Source: Pseudomonas fluorescens
GTDB lineage: Bacteria; Pseudomonadota; Gammaproteobacteria; Pseudomonadales; Pseudomonadaceae
DNA length: 64,000 nt
Direction: 5' to 3'
Assembly: GCF_018614655.1 (NCBI RefSeq)
Contig: NZ_JAGGOG010000003.1
Coordinates: forward strand, 406,554-470,553
Below the pieces are notes generated by a model. That model ran no database searches and was not told the origin of the DNA. It saw nothing but the letters and a program-made list of their open reading frames with translations. The position numbers were made by a program, and so were the translations under genes. Positions 25,514-36,856 of the stretch are shown here, in pieces; position 1 is the stretch's first letter; each line of letters begins with the position of its first letter.

Positions 25514-25625
25514 GGAAAAACCTCATGTGAACCGGCGGCGATTCTACCAGTCCCATCGATTGAGAGGGTATATGCGGCGCTTTGCCGCGCAGCTTTCATC
25601 TAAGGCTGCATCCGGCCATTTGACA

Positions 25626-25641
25626 GTGTATATTCATCCAG
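25626..25641 (+). promoter_or_regulatory. SOS box (LexA operator) upstream of uvrA
   Basis: GTGTATATTCATCCAG differs from the CTGT-N8-ACAG pattern at two half-site positions, but its centre is nearly identical to the SOS box of E. coli uvrA as I remember it. A TTGACA (-35) immediately precedes it at 25620-25625. LexA control of uvrA is well known in gamma-proteobacteria; binding to this copy is inferred. Confidence 0.6.
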
Positions 25642-25691
25642 TCTTTAGCCGTATACTCCTGCATTATTTACGCCCGCCGTGCGAGGCCATC

Positions 25692-28526
25692 TTGGACAAG
25701 ATCCTGATTCGTGGGGCTCGAACCCACAACCTGAAGAACATCGACCTGACCCTGCCCCGGGACAAACTGATCGTCATCACCGGCTTGTCCGGGTCCGGTA
25801 AGTCGTCCCTGGCCTTTGACACGCTGTATGCCGAAGGCCAGCGTCGTTATGTGGAATCGCTGTCGGCCTACGCCCGGCAGTTCCTGTCGATGATGGAAAA
25901 GCCCGACGTCGACACCATTGAAGGCCTGTCGCCGGCAATTTCCATCGAGCAGAAATCGACGTCCCACAACCCGCGCTCTACCGTGGGCACCATTACCGAG
26001 ATCTACGACTACCTGCGCCTGCTGTACGCTCGCGTGGGTATTCCGCGCTGCCCGGATCACGACATCCCGCTGGAAGCCCAGACCGTCAGCCAGATGGTCG
26101 ACCTGGTGCTGACCCAGCCGGAAGGCGCCAAACTAATGCTGCTGGCCCCGGTGATTCGCGAGCGCAAGGGCGAACACCTTTCCGTTTTTGAAGAGTTACG
26201 TGCCCAGGGTTTCGTCCGCGCACGAATCAACGGCAAGCTCTACGAGTTGGACGAAGCGCCCAAGCTCGACAAGCAGAAGAAGCACTCCATTGACGTAGTG
26301 GTCGACCGTTTCAAGGTGCGCGCCGACCTGCAACAACGTCTGGCTGAGTCGTTCGAGACCGCATTGAAGCTGGCAGACGGCATCGCCTTGGTGGCGCCGA
26401 TGGACGACGAGCCGGGCGAAGAAATCATCTTCTCCGCACGCTTCGCCTGCCCGATTTGCGGCCATGCCATCAGCGAGCTGGAGCCCAAGCTGTTCTCCTT
26501 CAACAATCCGGCCGGCGCCTGTCCGACCTGCGATGGCCTGGGCGTGAAGCAGTTCTTCGATATCAAGCGCCTGGTCAATGGCGACCTGACGCTGGCAGAG
26601 GGTGCGATCCGTGGCTGGGACAGGCGCAATGTCTATTACTTCCAGATGCTCGGCTCCCTGGCATCGCACTATAAGTTCAGCCTGGAAGTGCCGTTCAACG
26701 AGCTGCCGGCCGAGCAACAGAAAGTCATCCTGCACGGCAGCGGCTCGCAGAACGTCGACTTCAAGTACCTGAACGATCGTGGCGATATCGTCAAACGCTC
26801 CCACCCGTTCGAAGGCATCGTGCCGAACCTGGAACGTCGCTACCGCGAAACCGAGTCGGCCAGTGTGCGCGAAGAACTGGCCAAGTTCCTCAGCACCCAG
26901 CCATGCCCGGATTGCCGTGGCACCCGCCTGCGTCGCGAGGCGCGTCATGTATGGGTGGGCGAGAAAACACTGCCGGCGGTGACCAACCTGCCGATTGGCG
27001 ATGCCTGCGAATACTTTGGCACGCTGAAGCTGACCGGGCGCCGCGGTGAGATTGCCGACAAGATCCTCAAGGAGATCCGTGAGCGCCTGCAGTTCCTGGT
27101 CAACGTCGGCCTCGACTATCTGTCGCTGGACCGTAGCGCGGACACCCTTTCCGGTGGCGAGGCCCAGCGGATTCGCCTGGCCAGCCAGATTGGCGCCGGA
27201 TTGGTGGGGGTGTTGTACATCCTTGATGAACCGTCCATTGGCCTGCATCAACGGGATAACGACCGCCTTCTTGGCACGCTGAAACACCTGCGTGACATCG
27301 GCAACACGGTGATCGTGGTTGAGCACGATGAAGACGCGATTCGCTTGGCGGACTACGTGGTCGATATTGGGCCCGGTGCGGGCGTGCATGGTGGGCATAT
27401 TGTTGCTGAGGGCACGCCGGCCGAAGTCATGGCGCACCCTGACTCGCTCACCGGCAAGTACCTGTCTGGACGGGTGAAGATTGCCGTGCCGGCCAAGCGG
27501 ACTCCGCGCAACAAGAAGATGGCGCTGCACCTCAAGGGCGCGCGCGGCAACAATCTACGCAATGTCGACCTTGAGATCCCGCTGGGACTACTGACCTGCG
27601 TGACCGGCGTATCCGGTTCCGGCAAATCGACGCTGATCAACAACACGCTATTTCCCCTTAGCGCCACCGCGCTGAATGGTGCAACCACCCTGGAAGCTGC
27701 TGCACACGACAGCATCAAGGGCCTGGAGCTTCTGGACAAGGTGGTCGATATTGACCAGAGCCCGATTGGTCGCACGCCGCGCTCCAACCCGGCGACCTAT
27801 ACCGGGCTGTTCACCCCTATTCGTGAGCTTTTCGCTGGCGTGCCGGAGTCTCGCTCCCGTGGCTACGGTCCTGGACGGTTCTCCTTCAACCTCAAGGGTG
27901 GCCGCTGCGAGGCGTGTCAGGGCGACGGCTTGATCAAGGTGGAGATGCACTTTCTGCCGGATATCTACGTGCCGTGCGATGTATGCAAGAGCAAGCGCTA
28001 CAACCGTGAGACCCTGGAGATCAAGTACAAGGGCAAGAACATCCATGAAACCCTTGAGATGACCATCGAGGAAGCGCGGGTGTTCTTTGACGCGGTCCCT
28101 GCATTGGCGCGCAAGCTGCAAACGTTGATGGATGTCGGCTTGTCGTACATCAAGCTGGGACAATCGGCGACAACTCTGTCCGGCGGTGAAGCGCAGCGAG
28201 TGAAACTGTCTCGCGAGCTGTCCAAGCGCGACACCGGCAAGACCCTGTATATCCTCGATGAGCCGACCACCGGTCTGCACTTCGCCGATATCCAGCAATT
28301 GCTGGATGTTCTGCATCGCTTGCGTGACCACGGCAACACTGTGGTGGTGATCGAGCACAACCTGGACGTGATCAAGACCGCCGACTGGTTGGTGGATCTT
28401 GGGCCGGAAGGCGGCTCCAAGGGCGGGCAGATCATTGCGGTGGGTACGCCGGAACAGGTGTCCGAGATGCCGCAGTCTCATACCGGGTACTACTTGAAAC
28501 CGTTGTTGGCTCGCGACAAGGCCTGA
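25692..28526 (+). CDS. uvrA: Excinuclease ABC subunit A
   Basis: Damage-recognition ATPase of nucleotide excision repair, acting as UvrA2 with UvrB. 944 aa from a TTG start with GCGAGG upstream, giving [17 protein letters not shown], the normal UvrA N-terminus. The frame is open further left but that sequence is not UvrA. It shows two ABC cassettes ([11 protein letters not shown] near residue 35, [11 protein letters not shown] near 640), two signatures (LSGGEAQRI and LSGGEAQRV), zinc-finger cysteines CPICGH and CPTCDG, and C-terminal CEACQGDG. Divergent from the MFS gene. Confidence 0.98.
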   Translation: MDKILIRGARTHNLKNIDLTLPRDKLIVITGLSGSGKSSLAFDTLYAEGQRRYVESLSAYARQFLSMMEKPDVDTIEGLSPAISIEQKSTSHNPRSTVGTITEIYDYLRLLYARVGIPRCPDHDIPLEAQTVSQMVDLVLTQPEGAKLMLLAPVIRERKGEHLSVFEELRAQGFVRARINGKLYELDEAPKLDKQKKHSIDVVVDRFKVRADLQQRLAESFETALKLADGIALVAPMDDEPGEEIIFSARFACPICGHAISELEPKLFSFNNPAGACPTCDGLGVKQFFDIKRLVNGDLTLAEGAIRGWDRRNVYYFQMLGSLASHYKFSLEVPFNELPAEQQKVILHGSGSQNVDFKYLNDRGDIVKRSHPFEGIVPNLERRYRETESASVREELAKFLSTQPCPDCRGTRLRREARHVWVGEKTLPAVTNLPIGDACEYFGTLKLTGRRGEIADKILKEIRERLQFLVNVGLDYLSLDRSADTLSGGEAQRIRLASQIGAGLVGVLYILDEPSIGLHQRDNDRLLGTLKHLRDIGNTVIVVEHDEDAIRLADYVVDIGPGAGVHGGHIVAEGTPAEVMAHPDSLTGKYLSGRVKIAVPAKRTPRNKKMALHLKGARGNNLRNVDLEIPLGLLTCVTGVSGSGKSTLINNTLFPLSATALNGATTLEAAAHDSIKGLELLDKVVDIDQSPIGRTPRSNPATYTGLFTPIRELFAGVPESRSRGYGPGRFSFNLKGGRCEACQGDGLIKVEMHFLPDIYVPCDVCKSKRYNRETLEIKYKGKNIHETLEMTIEEARVFFDAVPALARKLQTLMDVGLSYIKLGQSATTLSGGEAQRVKLSRELSKRDTGKTLYILDEPTTGLHFADIQQLLDVLHRLRDHGNTVVVIEHNLDVIKTADWLVDLGPEGGSKGGQIIAVGTPEQVSEMPQSHTGYYLKPLLARDKA

Positions 28527-28540
28527 TTCCAGGCCCAATG

Positions 28541-28577
28541 AAAAGCCCCTGTCACCGATGAAGTGACAGGGGCTTTT
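28541..28577. terminator. Bidirectional terminator between uvrA and ftnA
   Basis: AAAAGCCCCTGTCAC, loop, GTGACAGGGGCTTTTT: a stem of about 15 bp with A-run and T-run on either side, so it works for uvrA (plus) and ftnA (minus). Confidence 0.9.
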
Positions 28578-28592
28578 TTGTAGCTGGCGGAA

Positions 28593-29057
28593 TCAGAACT
28601 GCGATTGCAGGTAATTCTCCAGGCCGATCAGCTTGATCAGGCCCAACTGCTTTTCCAGCCAGTAGGTGTGATCTTCTTCGGTGTCGGCCAGCTGTACGCG
28701 CAGTATTTCGCGAGTGACGTAGTCGTTGTGCTGCTCGCAGAGCTCGATGCCCTTGCAGAGCGCGGCACGGACCTTGTATTCGAGGCGCAAATCACTGGCG
28801 AGCATCTCAGGCACCGTGGTGCCTGTATCCAGGTCGTCGGGACGCATACGTGGCGTGCCTTCGAGCATCAGGATACGGCGCATCAGCGCATCGGCGTGCT
28901 GAGCCTCTTCTTCCATTTCGTGGTTGATACGCTCATAGAGCTCAGTAAAGCCCCAATCCTCGTACATCCGCGAGTGAATGAAATATTGATCACGAGCCGC
29001 CAGTTCGCCCGTCAGCAACGTGTTGAGGTAATCGATTACGTCGGGGTGACCTTGCAT
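28593..29057 (-). CDS. ftnA: Bacterial ferritin FtnA (formerly annotated bacterioferritin BfrA)
   Basis: Iron-storage protein, 24-mer, 154 aa. The start is the ATG at 29057 ([12 protein letters not shown]); the frame is open to 29099 but those residues are not part of the family. Ferroxidase residues are present: E18, Y25, E51, H54 (QHAD) and EEDH near residue 130. Bacterioferritins bind heme through Met52; here position 52 is Ala (EEEAQHAD), so this protein should be heme-free, like P. aeruginosa FtnA. The neighbour katA is in the same orientation; the pair is conserved in Pseudomonas. Confidence 0.92.
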   Translation of the reverse strand: MQGHPDVIDYLNTLLTGELAARDQYFIHSRMYEDWGFTELYERINHEMEEEAQHADALMRRILMLEGTPRMRPDDLDTGTTVPEMLASDLRLEYKVRAALCKGIELCEQHNDYVTREILRVQLADTEEDHTYWLEKQLGLIKLIGLENYLQSQF

Positions 29058-29171
29058 CGCCCTACATCTCCCTGCTTTAAAGACTGTAGTTTGAACCATG
29101 ATGACTCGGAGGTCACGGGATCAACGGCAGAAAAGTGAAGATTTTCTGAGAAAAGTGGCTTAAATAACGCA

Positions 29172-29197
29172 AAAACCGCCCAAATGAGGGCGGTTCT
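29172..29197 (-). terminator. Terminator downstream of katA
   Basis: AACCGCCC/GGGCGGTT stem with a run of T on the minus strand, about 15 bp after the katA stop. Confidence 0.8.
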
Positions 29198-29212
29198 GCT
29201 TATCACTTAGAG

Positions 29213-30661
29213 TTAGTTAAGCGATACACCCAGTGCCTTTGCGATTCCCTCTCCATAAGCAGGGTCCGCCTTGACGAAATGCTGCAACTGGCGCTGAACC
29301 ACATCGCTGGAAACTCCAGCCATAGCGCCGGCAATATTGTTGATCAGCAGGGTTTTCTGCTCATCATTCATCAGACGGAACAGCGCACCGGCATGGCTGT
29401 AGTAGTCGGTGTCTTCGCGGTGATCATAACGATCAGCGGCGCCACTCAAGGCCAATGGAGGCTCGGCGTACTGCGGATCCTGCTTGGGCGCATCAGCGTA
29501 GCTGTTGGGCTCATAGTTGGGCGCTGCCCCACCGTTGCTGCCAAACGCCATGGAACCATCACGCTGGTAGCTGTTAACCGGGCTACGTGGCGCATTCACC
29601 GGCAGGTGCTGGTGGTTAGTGCCGATACGGTAGCGGTGGGCATCCGCATAGGCGAACACGCGGCCTTGCAGCATGCGGTCTGGCGACAGACCAACACCTG
29701 GAACCATATTGCTTGGCCCAAACGCTGCTTGCTCAACTTCCGCAAAGTAGTTCAGCGGGTTGCGGTTCAACTCCAGTTCACCCACTTCGATCAATGGAAA
29801 CTCTTTCTGCGACCAGGTCTTGGTCACGTCGAAGGGGTTCTCGAAATGAGCGTTAGCCTGAGCTTCGGTCATGATCTGGATGCACACTCGCCATTTCGGG
29901 AAGTCCCCGCGCTCAATGGCGCCAAACAGGTCGCGTTGAGCGTAATCTGGATCGGTACCGGCCAGGCGTGCAGCGTCAGCAGGCGCCAGGTTCTTGATCC
30001 CTTGTTTGGTTTTGTAGTGCCACTTCACCCAATGCCGCTCGCCCTTGGCGTTGATAAGGCTGTAGGTGTGGCTGCCGAAGCCATGCATATGGCGATAGCC
30101 GTCTGGAATGCCGCGGTCCGAAAACAGGATGGTGACCTGGTGCAGCGCCTCAGGAGAGTGCGACCAGAAGTCCCACATCATCTGCGCGCTTTTCAGGTTG
30201 CTTTGTGGCAGGCGTTTTTGGGTATGGATAAAGTCAGGGAACTTCAGCGGGTCACGAATGAAGAACACCGGGGTGTTGTTGCCAACAATGTCCCAGTTGC
30301 CTTCTTCAGTGTAGAACTTCAAAGCGAAGCCCCGTGGGTCGCGCTCAGTATCCGCCGAACCACGTTCGCCACCCACGGTGGAAAAACGCAGGAAAGTCGG
30401 GGTCTGCTTACCCACGGACTCGAACAACTTGGCGCTGGTGTACTGAGTAATGTCTTTAGAGACGGTGAATGTACCGTAAGCACCCGAGCCTTTGGCGTGA
30501 ACGCGACGCTCAGGGATGTTTTCACGGTTGAAGTGGGCAAGCTTCTCGATCAAGTGAAAATCGTCGAGCAGCAACGGGCCACGAGGGCCGGCGGAACGGG
30601 AGTTCTGGTTATCAGCAACAGGAGCGCCGCTGGCGGTGGTAAGCGTTTTATTCTGGCTCAT
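29213..30661 (-). CDS. katA: Heme catalase KatA (clade 3, small subunit)
   Basis: Monofunctional catalase, 482 aa, converting H2O2 to water and oxygen. The active-site His lies in RVHAKGSGA (about residue 55), Asn in [11 protein letters not shown], and the heme-ligand Tyr in [12 protein letters not shown]. The start is the ATG at 30661 with GAGGAAG upstream; a TTG 6 bp earlier is in frame. No signal peptide is seen, so it is probably cytosolic. Such catalases use NADPH; the corresponding residues were not checked. Confidence 0.96.
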   Translation of the reverse strand: MSQNKTLTTASGAPVADNQNSRSAGPRGPLLLDDFHLIEKLAHFNRENIPERRVHAKGSGAYGTFTVSKDITQYTSAKLFESVGKQTPTFLRFSTVGGERGSADTERDPRGFALKFYTEEGNWDIVGNNTPVFFIRDPLKFPDFIHTQKRLPQSNLKSAQMMWDFWSHSPEALHQVTILFSDRGIPDGYRHMHGFGSHTYSLINAKGERHWVKWHYKTKQGIKNLAPADAARLAGTDPDYAQRDLFGAIERGDFPKWRVCIQIMTEAQANAHFENPFDVTKTWSQKEFPLIEVGELELNRNPLNYFAEVEQAAFGPSNMVPGVGLSPDRMLQGRVFAYADAHRYRIGTNHQHLPVNAPRSPVNSYQRDGSMAFGSNGGAAPNYEPNSYADAPKQDPQYAEPPLALSGAADRYDHREDTDYYSHAGALFRLMNDEQKTLLINNIAGAMAGVSSDVVQRQLQHFVKADPAYGEGIAKALGVSLN

Positions 30662-30860
30662 GCTCAATCTTCCTCAGTCAGTCTTGGAACTGCCGGCTAA
30701 TCGGCTTGGAGGGAGTATTGACCATCAGGATGAAGCCTACAAATTCATAAAATTGCACGCTTCAATAGAAAAAAACTACCAAATGCTCCCTCTCTATAGC
30801 ACCAGTATCGACATAGAGGGAAACGACATAAATAGGATTTGTCCTACTTTATAAACAAAA

Positions 30861-30881
30861 AACCGGGCACTAGGCCCGGTT
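30861..30881 (-). terminator. Terminator at the end of the alpha operon (after rplQ)
   Basis: AACCGGGC, loop ACTAG, GCCCGGTT, followed on the minus strand by TTTTGTTT. It lies 20 bp after the rplQ stop. Confidence 0.9.
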
Positions 30882-30901
30882 CTTCGTTTCAGACTGACGT
30901 C

Positions 30902-31288
30902 TTACTCGGCGGATACAGCTTCGCCAGCAGTAGCACGATCAACCAACTCGACGTACGCCATAGGCGCGTTGTCGCCAGCGCGGAAACCGCACTTGAGGAT
31001 GCGCAGGTAGCCACCCTCACGGGTAGCATAACGCTTGCCCAGGTCGTTGAAGAGCTTACCAACGATAGCTTTCGAACGAGTACGGTCGAAAGCCAGACGG
31101 CGGTTAGCCAGGCTGTCTGTCTTGGCCAAAGTAATCAGCGGCTCAGCAACGCGACGCAGTTCTTTAGCTTTCGGCAGTGTAGTTTTGATCAGCTCGTGCT
31201 CGAACAGCGACACCGCCATGTTTTGAAACATGGCCTTGCGGTGCGAGCTGGTACGGCTCAGGTGACGACCACTTTTACGATGACGCAT
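30902..31288 (-). CDS. rplQ: 50S ribosomal protein bL17
   Basis: 128 aa, starts [17 protein letters not shown], the conserved L17 N-terminus. It sits around the peptide exit tunnel of the large subunit. Last gene of the alpha operon (rpsM-rpsK-rpsD-rpoA-rplQ), starting 41 bp after rpoA. A terminator follows. Confidence 0.98.
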
Positions 31289-31329
31289 GGTTCATTCCTT
31301 ACCAAACTCACGTTCGGTGATTACGACGA

Positions 31330-32331
31330 TCAGGCAGTCGCCTTGTCGTCCTTCTTAAGACTTGCAGGCGGCCAGTTGTCGAGGCGCATGCCGAGGGACA
31401 GACCGCGGGAGGCCAGAACGTCCTTGATTTCAGTCAAGGATTTCTTGCCCAGGTTCGGAGTCTTCAACAGTTCTACTTCGGTACGCTGAATCAGGTCACC
31501 GATGTAGTAAATGTTTTCCGCCTTAAGGCAGTTAGCCGAACGTACAGTCAGTTCCAGATCGTCAACCGGGCGAAGCAGGATCGGATCGATCTCGTCTTCC
31601 TGCTCGATTACCACTGGTTCGCTGTCACCTTTGAGGTCGACGAACGCAGCCAACTGCTGTTGCAGAATGGTTGCAGCGCGGCGGATAGCCTCTTCAGGAT
31701 CCAGAGTACCGTTGGTTTCCAGATCAATAACCAGCTTGTCCAGGTTAGTACGCTGCTCGACACGGGCGTTTTCCACCACGTATGCGATACGGCGAACCGG
31801 GCTGAACGAAGAGTCAAGCTGCAAGCGACCAATGCTGCGGCTTTCGTCTTCATCGCTCTGACGCGAGTCGGCCGGTTCATAACCACGACCACGAGCTACA
31901 GTGAGCTTCATGTTCAGGGCGCCGTTAGACGCCAGGTTAGCGATTACGTGATCGGGGTTAACGATCTCGACATCATGATCCAGCTGAATATCGGCAGCGG
32001 TAACCACCCCCGAACCCTTCTTCGACAAGGTCAGCGTAACTTCGTCACGACCGTGCAGCTTGATAGCCAGACCTTTAAGGTTCAACAGGATTTCAATTAC
32101 GTCTTCCTGTACACCTTCGATGGCGCTGTACTCGTGGAGCACACCGTCAATCTCGGCCTCGACTACTGCACAGCCGGGCATTGAGGACAACAGGATGCGG
32201 CGCAGCGCGTTGCCCAGGGTGTGGCCAAAACCACGCTCGAGAGGCTCGAGAGTGATCTTGGCGCGGGTTGGACTGACAACCTGCACATCAATGTGGCGGG
32301 GTGTCAGGAACTCATTTACCGAAATCTGCAT
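31330..32331 (-). CDS. rpoA: RNA polymerase alpha subunit
   Basis: 333 aa. N-terminal dimerisation domain (1 to about 235) with [18 protein letters not shown], then a linker and the C-terminal DNA/activator-binding domain (about 250-333) with [20 protein letters not shown]. Located between rpsD and rplQ, the standard place. Full length, no anomaly. Confidence 0.99.
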   Translation of the reverse strand: MQISVNEFLTPRHIDVQVVSPTRAKITLEPLERGFGHTLGNALRRILLSSMPGCAVVEAEIDGVLHEYSAIEGVQEDVIEILLNLKGLAIKLHGRDEVTLTLSKKGSGVVTAADIQLDHDVEIVNPDHVIANLASNGALNMKLTVARGRGYEPADSRQSDEDESRSIGRLQLDSSFSPVRRIAYVVENARVEQRTNLDKLVIDLETNGTLDPEEAIRRAATILQQQLAAFVDLKGDSEPVVIEQEDEIDPILLRPVDDLELTVRSANCLKAENIYYIGDLIQRTEVELLKTPNLGKKSLTEIKDVLASRGLSLGMRLDNWPPASLKKDDKATA

Positions 32332-32353
32332 GGATGCACCTATTTTCTAGCCC

Positions 32354-32974
32354 TTACTTGGAGTAGAGCTCGACAATCAGGCTTTCGTTGATGTCGGCGG
32401 ACAGATCACTGCGAGCAGGAACGTTCTTGAAAACGCCCGACTTCTTCTCAGTGTCTACTTCTACCCATTCTACGCGGCCACGTTGGGCACACAGATCGAG
32501 AGCTTGGACAATGCGAAGTTGGTTTTTTGCTTTCTCGCGAATCGCGACCACGTCACCAGCACGAACCTGGTAAGACGGGACGTTAACGGTTTGACCGTTT
32601 ACGCTAACGGATTTGTGCGATACCAGCTGACGGGATTCGGCACGAGTCGAACCAAAGCCCATACGGTATACAACGTTGTCCAGACGGCATTCGAGCAGTT
32701 GCAGCAGGTTTTCACCGGTTGCACCTTTCTTGCCAGCAGCTTCTTTGTAGTAGCCGCTGAATTGACGCTCGAGAACGCCGTAGATACGACGGACCTTCTG
32801 CTTTTCACGCAGTTGGGTGCCGTAATCGGACTGGCGACCGCGGCGTTGGCCGTGGATACCAGGTGCTGCTTCGATGTTGCACTTCGATTCGATCGCGCGC
32901 ACGCCGCTCTTCAGAAAGAGATCGGTGCCTTCACGACGAGCGAGTTTGCATTTTGGACCAATGTAACGAGCCAT
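32354..32974 (-). CDS. rpsD: 30S ribosomal protein uS4
   Basis: 206 aa; starts [16 protein letters not shown]. The S4 RNA-binding domain lies at about 95-155 ([20 protein letters not shown]). It nucleates 30S assembly. In E. coli it is the translational repressor of this operon; the same is likely but not shown here. Confidence 0.99.
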   Translation of the reverse strand: MARYIGPKCKLARREGTDLFLKSGVRAIESKCNIEAAPGIHGQRRGRQSDYGTQLREKQKVRRIYGVLERQFSGYYKEAAGKKGATGENLLQLLECRLDNVVYRMGFGSTRAESRQLVSHKSVSVNGQTVNVPSYQVRAGDVVAIREKAKNQLRIVQALDLCAQRGRVEWVEVDTEKKSGVFKNVPARSDLSADINESLIVELYSK

Positions 32975-32992
32975 TCTTTACAATCTCCTGGA

Positions 32993-33382
32993 TTACACGC
33001 GGCGCTTCTTCGGCGGACGGCACCCGTTGTGCGGGATTGGCGTCACGTCGGTGATGCTGGCGATCTTATAGCCACAGCCGTTCAATGCACGGACAGCAGA
33101 CTCACGACCTGGACCTGGACCTTTGACGTTGACGTCGAGGTTTTTCAGGCCATATTCCAGCGCAGCTTGACCAGCACGTTCAGCAGCTACTTGAGCAGCA
33201 AACGGAGTGGACTTGCGGGAACCGCGGAAACCCGAACCACCGGAGGTAGCCCAAGAAAGCGCGTTACCTTGACGGTCGGTGATGGTCACGATTGTGTTGT
33301 TAAAAGATGCATGGATGTGGGCGATGCCATCAACCACTGTCTTTTTAACTTTTTTACGAGGACGAGCAGCAGGTTTTGCCAT
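32993..33382 (-). CDS. rpsK: 30S ribosomal protein uS11
   Basis: 129 aa; [16 protein letters not shown], then [18 protein letters not shown] and the basic end [13 protein letters not shown]. It binds 16S rRNA on the platform with uS7 and bS18. It lies between rpsM and rpsD with short spacing. Confidence 0.99.
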   Translation of the reverse strand: MAKPAARPRKKVKKTVVDGIAHIHASFNNTIVTITDRQGNALSWATSGGSGFRGSRKSTPFAAQVAAERAGQAALEYGLKNLDVNVKGPGPGRESAVRALNGCGYKIASITDVTPIPHNGCRPPKKRRV

Positions 33383-33412
33383 GATTAATTTCCTGTCGAT
33401 TCGCGTGGGCGA

Positions 33413-33769
33413 TTACTTGCGGATCGGCTTACGCGGACCTTTACGGGTACGCGCGTTAGTCTTGGTACGCTGACCGCGCACTGGAAGACCACGACGATGA
33501 CGCAGACCACGGTAGCAACCGAGGTCCATCAAACGCTTGATTTTCATGTTGATTTCGCGACGCAGATCACCTTCAGTGGTGAACTTCGCCACTTCGCCAC
33601 GCAACAGCTCAATCTGCTCGTCGCTCAGATCTTTGATCTTTGCGGCTGGGTTGACCCCAGTGACTGCGCAAATTTTCTGCGCAGTAGTGCGACCAACACC
33701 ATAGATGTAGGTCAGCGAGATAACAGTGTGCTTGTTATCTGGAATGTTAACGCCTGCAATACGGGCCAT
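33413..33769 (-). CDS. rpsM: 30S ribosomal protein uS13
   Basis: 118 aa; [19 protein letters not shown], with the C-terminal basic stretch [20 protein letters not shown] that reaches tRNA in the P site. First gene of the alpha operon, about 130 bp after rpmJ with a hairpin between. Confidence 0.99.
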   Translation of the reverse strand: MARIAGVNIPDNKHTVISLTYIYGVGRTTAQKICAVTGVNPAAKIKDLSDEQIELLRGEVAKFTTEGDLRREINMKIKRLMDLGCYRGLRHRRGLPVRGQRTKTNARTRKGPRKPIRK

Positions 33770-33857
33770 TCAGTGGGACTCCAATTGACAGCTACCTACG
33801 CCCCGGAAGCCAAGAAATAGGGCGCGAGATAATATCGCTGTAATAACAAATAATCAA

Positions 33858-33881
33858 CCCGGCAGCGCACTAGCTGCCGGG
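33858..33881 (-). terminator. Hairpin between rpmJ and rpsM (terminator or attenuator)
   Basis: CCCGGCAGC, loop of 6, GCTGCCGGG: perfect 9-bp stem with T-rich DNA following on the minus strand (TTGATTATTTGTT). It separates the spc and alpha operons; partial read-through is likely. Confidence 0.65.
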
Positions 33882-33898
33882 CTTCAAGCGGATCACAC

Positions 33899-34015
33899 TC
33901 AGCCTTGGCGCTGTTTGTGACGCGGTTCCGCGCTGCAAATTACTCGAACAACACCTTCGCGGCGAATAATCTTGCAGTTACGGCACAGCTTTTTCACCGA
34001 TGCACGAACTTTCAT
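33899..34015 (-). CDS. rpmJ: 50S ribosomal protein bL36
   Basis: 38 aa, [20 protein letters not shown]. Cys11, Cys14, Cys27 and His32 form the zinc site of the C+ type. Because the zinc-free paralogue is made under zinc limitation in other bacteria, a second rpmJ may exist elsewhere. It follows secY by 27 bp and ends the spc operon. Confidence 0.97.
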
Positions 34016-34042
34016 CACCAACTCCTCGAACCTTATGGGTAC

Positions 34043-35371
34043 TCAGCGCAACATGCCGCTGCCGTAACCCTTCAGGTTGGCTTTCTTCATCAGGGATTCG
34101 TACTGGTGCGAAACGAGGTGCGATTGTACTTGGGACATGAAGTCCATCACAACCACGACCACGATCAGCAACGAGGTCCCGCCAAGGTAGAACGGAACGT
34201 TTGCTGCAACCACCAGGAACTGGGGCAACAAGCACACGGCCGTCATATATAGAGCACCGAACATGGTCAAGCGAGTCAGAACGCCATCAATGTAGCGCGC
34301 AGACTGCTCACCTGGACGGATGCCCGGAATAAAGGCACCGGACTTCTTCAGGTTTTCCGCTACGTCTTTCGGATTGAACATCAACGCCGTATAGAAGAAG
34401 CAGAAGAAAATAATCCCTGCACTAAACAGCAGAATATTCAACGGCTGACCAGGAGCGATCGACTGCGAGATGTCCTGCAACCAGCCCATACCTTCAGACT
34501 GACCGAACCAGGCACCCAACGAAGCCGGAAACAGCAAAATGCTGCTCGCGAAGATAGCAGGAATAACCCCGGCCATATTCACTTTCAGCGGCAAGTGGCT
34601 GGTCTGCGCGGCAAAAACCTTACGGCCCTGCTGACGCTTGGCGTAGTGAACAGCAATACGACGCTGACCACGCTCAATGAACACCACAAAACCGATAATC
34701 GCTACTGCCAGCAAACCGATGGCAACCAGGGCGAAGATATTGATATCACCCTGACGTGCAGACTCGAAAGACTGCCCAATCGCTCTCGGAAGACCGGCGA
34801 CGATACCTGCGAAAATCAACATCGAGATACCGTTACCAACACCACGCTCAGTAATCTGCTCACCCAGCCACATCATGAACATCGCACCAGCCACAAATGT
34901 GGATACTGCGACGAAATGGAAGCCAAAGTCACCAGTGAACGCAACACCCTGCCCCGCCAGACCAACGGACATGCCGATAGCCTGAACCAAGGCAAGGATG
35001 ACAGTGCCGTAGCGGGTGTACTGGCTTATCTTGCGACGGCCAGCTTCACCTTCCTTCTTCAACTGCTCCAACTGCGGGCTGACGGCGGTCATCAGTTGCA
35101 TGATGATCGATGCCGAAATGTACGGCATGATCCCCAGTGCAAAAATGCTCATCCGTTCCAGCGCGCCGCCGGAAAACATGTTGAACAAGCTAAGAATGGT
35201 CCCCTCATTCTGTCGAAACAGGTCTGCGAGTCGGTCCGGGTTGATACCTGGAACCGGGATGTGTGCGCCTATTCGGTAGACGATAATCGCCAGGAACAGA
35301 AAACGCAGACGAGCCCAAAGTTCAGACATACCGCCTTTGCCGAGCGCTGAGAGAGCACCTTGCTTAGCCAT
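34043..35371 (-). CDS. secY: Preprotein translocase subunit SecY
   Basis: 442 aa, ten transmembrane helices; N-terminal block [20 protein letters not shown] and plug-region [14 protein letters not shown]. Central channel of the Sec translocon in the inner membrane, partnered by SecE (encoded at 60766) and SecG. Its start follows directly on the rplO stop (no gap), so translation is coupled. Confidence 0.99.
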   Translation of the reverse strand: MAKQGALSALGKGGMSELWARLRFLFLAIIVYRIGAHIPVPGINPDRLADLFRQNEGTILSLFNMFSGGALERMSIFALGIMPYISASIIMQLMTAVSPQLEQLKKEGEAGRRKISQYTRYGTVILALVQAIGMSVGLAGQGVAFTGDFGFHFVAVSTFVAGAMFMMWLGEQITERGVGNGISMLIFAGIVAGLPRAIGQSFESARQGDINIFALVAIGLLAVAIIGFVVFIERGQRRIAVHYAKRQQGRKVFAAQTSHLPLKVNMAGVIPAIFASSILLFPASLGAWFGQSEGMGWLQDISQSIAPGQPLNILLFSAGIIFFCFFYTALMFNPKDVAENLKKSGAFIPGIRPGEQSARYIDGVLTRLTMFGALYMTAVCLLPQFLVVAANVPFYLGGTSLLIVVVVVMDFMSQVQSHLVSHQYESLMKKANLKGYGSGMLR

Positions 35372-35809
35372 TTATTCCTCGAACTTGCCGCCAGCTGCTT
35401 CGATAGCCGAACGCGCACCTTTGGTGGCGCCGATTCCCTTGCCGATAGTGACAGCGCGAGTCACTTCACCGGACAGCATGATTTTCACACGCTGTACGTT
35501 GACGTTGATCACGTTGGCATCTTTCAGGGTCTGCACGGTAACGATGTCGCCTTCCACTTTAGCCAGCTCGGACAGACGCACTTCTGCGCGGTCCATGGCC
35601 TTCAGGGAAACGAAACCGAACTTCGGCAGGCGACGGTGCAGCGGCTGTTGACCGCCTTCAAAGCCTGGAGCAATCGTGCCACCGGAGCGGGAGGACTGAC
35701 CTTTGTGACCACGGCCACCAGTCTTGCCCAAACCACTACCGATACCACGGCCCGGACGATGCTTTTCGCGACGGGAACCCGGCGCTGGACTCAGATCATT
35801 GAGTTTCAT
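35372..35809 (-). CDS. rplO: 50S ribosomal protein uL15
   Basis: 145 aa; [20 protein letters not shown] and the Gly-rich stretch [20 protein letters not shown]. Late-assembly protein of the large subunit; between rpmD and secY. Confidence 0.99.
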   Translation of the reverse strand: MKLNDLSPAPGSRREKHRPGRGIGSGLGKTGGRGHKGQSSRSGGTIAPGFEGGQQPLHRRLPKFGFVSLKAMDRAEVRLSELAKVEGDIVTVQTLKDANVINVNVQRVKIMLSGEVTRAVTIGKGIGATKGARSAIEAAGGKFEE

Positions 35810-35812
35810 CGA

Positions 35813-35989
35813 TTAACCCTCGACACGCAGCATGTAGTAAGCCTTGTTGATCATCCCGCGATTCTCGGGAGTATCAAGTACTTCTACAGTGTGACCGATG
35901 CGACGCAGACCCAGACCCTTAACGCACAATTTGTGGTTAGGGATGCGGCCGGTCATGCTTTTGATCAGCGTTACTTTAACGGTAGCCAT
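35813..35989 (-). CDS. rpmD: 50S ribosomal protein uL30
   Basis: 58 aa; starts [20 protein letters not shown], with the L30 motif [13 protein letters not shown]. It is 3 bp from both neighbours rpsE and rplO. Confidence 0.97.
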   Translation of the reverse strand: MATVKVTLIKSMTGRIPNHKLCVKGLGLRRIGHTVEVLDTPENRGMINKAYYMLRVEG

Positions 35990-35991
35990 GA

Positions 35992-36492
35992 TCAGAAGAT
36001 CTCCTTGACGCTTTTGCCACGCTTGGCGGCAATGGATTCAGGAGACTGCATAGCCTTCAAACCTTTAAAAGTGGCGTGAACCACGTTTACCGGGTTAGTC
36101 GAGCCGTAGCACTTGGCCAGAACGTTCTGAACGCCAGCAACCTCGAGGACAGCACGCATAGCGCCGCCAGCGATGATACCGGTACCTTCAGAAGCAGGCT
36201 GCATGTACACCTTCGAAGCGCCATGGGCGGACTTCATTGCGTACTGCAGAGTGGTGCCGTTCAGATCAACTTGGATCATGTTGCGACGAGCAGCTTCCAT
36301 TGCCTTCTGGATCGCAGCAGGCACTTCACGTGACTTGCCACGGCCGAAGCCAACACGCCCTTTACCATCACCTACCACGGTCAACGCGGTGAAAGTGAAG
36401 ATACGGCCGCCTTTAACGGTTTTGGCTACGCGGTTAACTTGAACCAGCTTCTCAATGTAGCCTTCGTCGCGCTTTTGGTCGTTATTTGACAT
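35992..36492 (-). CDS. rpsE: 30S ribosomal protein uS5
   Basis: 166 aa. N-terminal S5 dsRNA-binding domain ([20 protein letters not shown]) and C-terminal domain with [19 protein letters not shown]. It contributes to decoding accuracy and mRNA unwinding at the entry channel. The loop residues where spectinomycin resistance arises look wild type (TVKGGR). Confidence 0.99.
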   Translation of the reverse strand: MSNNDQKRDEGYIEKLVQVNRVAKTVKGGRIFTFTALTVVGDGKGRVGFGRGKSREVPAAIQKAMEAARRNMIQVDLNGTTLQYAMKSAHGASKVYMQPASEGTGIIAGGAMRAVLEVAGVQNVLAKCYGSTNPVNVVHATFKGLKAMQSPESIAAKRGKSVKEIF

Positions 36493-36495
36493 AAC

Positions 36496-36846
36496 TTAGA
36501 ACTCCAGCCCAGCTTCACGAGCAGCATCAGCCAGCGCCTTGACGCGACCGTGGTACTTGAAGCCAGAGCGGTCGAAAGCCACCTGCGAGACGCCAGCGGC
36601 TTTAGCACGCGTAGCGACCAGCTGGCCAACCTTAGTGGCCGCGTCGATGTTGCCAGTGGCACCATCACGCAGTTCTTTATCCAAAGTCGAGGCGCTTGCC
36701 AGGACTTTGTTGCCGTCGGCCGAGATGACCTGGGCGTAGATGTGCTGCGACGAGCGGAACACGCAGAGACGCACGACTTCGAGTTCGTGCATTTTCAGGC
36801 GTGCTTTGCGAGCGCGACGCAGTCGAGTAACTTTTTTGTCGGTCAT
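36496..36846 (-). CDS. rplR: 50S ribosomal protein uL18
   Basis: 116 aa; [21 protein letters not shown]-terminal [19 protein letters not shown]. It binds 5S rRNA with uL5 and bL25 and forms the central protuberance. Confidence 0.99.
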   Translation of the reverse strand: MTDKKVTRLRRARKARLKMHELEVVRLCVFRSSQHIYAQVISADGNKVLASASTLDKELRDGATGNIDAATKVGQLVATRAKAAGVSQVAFDRSGFKYHGRVKALADAAREAGLEF

Positions 36847-36856
36847 TTGCTATGCC

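Noticed and set aside
25422..25691. 90-codon N-terminal extension of uvrA
   Set aside because: The UvrA family starts at [14 protein letters not shown]; the extension runs through the promoter and SOS box and overlaps the MFS gene.
26196..27530. Open frame of 444 codons antisense to uvrA
   Set aside because: Lies fully inside uvrA, no family resemblance.
29279..30700. Open frame of 473 codons antisense to katA
   Set aside because: katA is unmistakable with catalytic residues; the antisense translation shows no domain.
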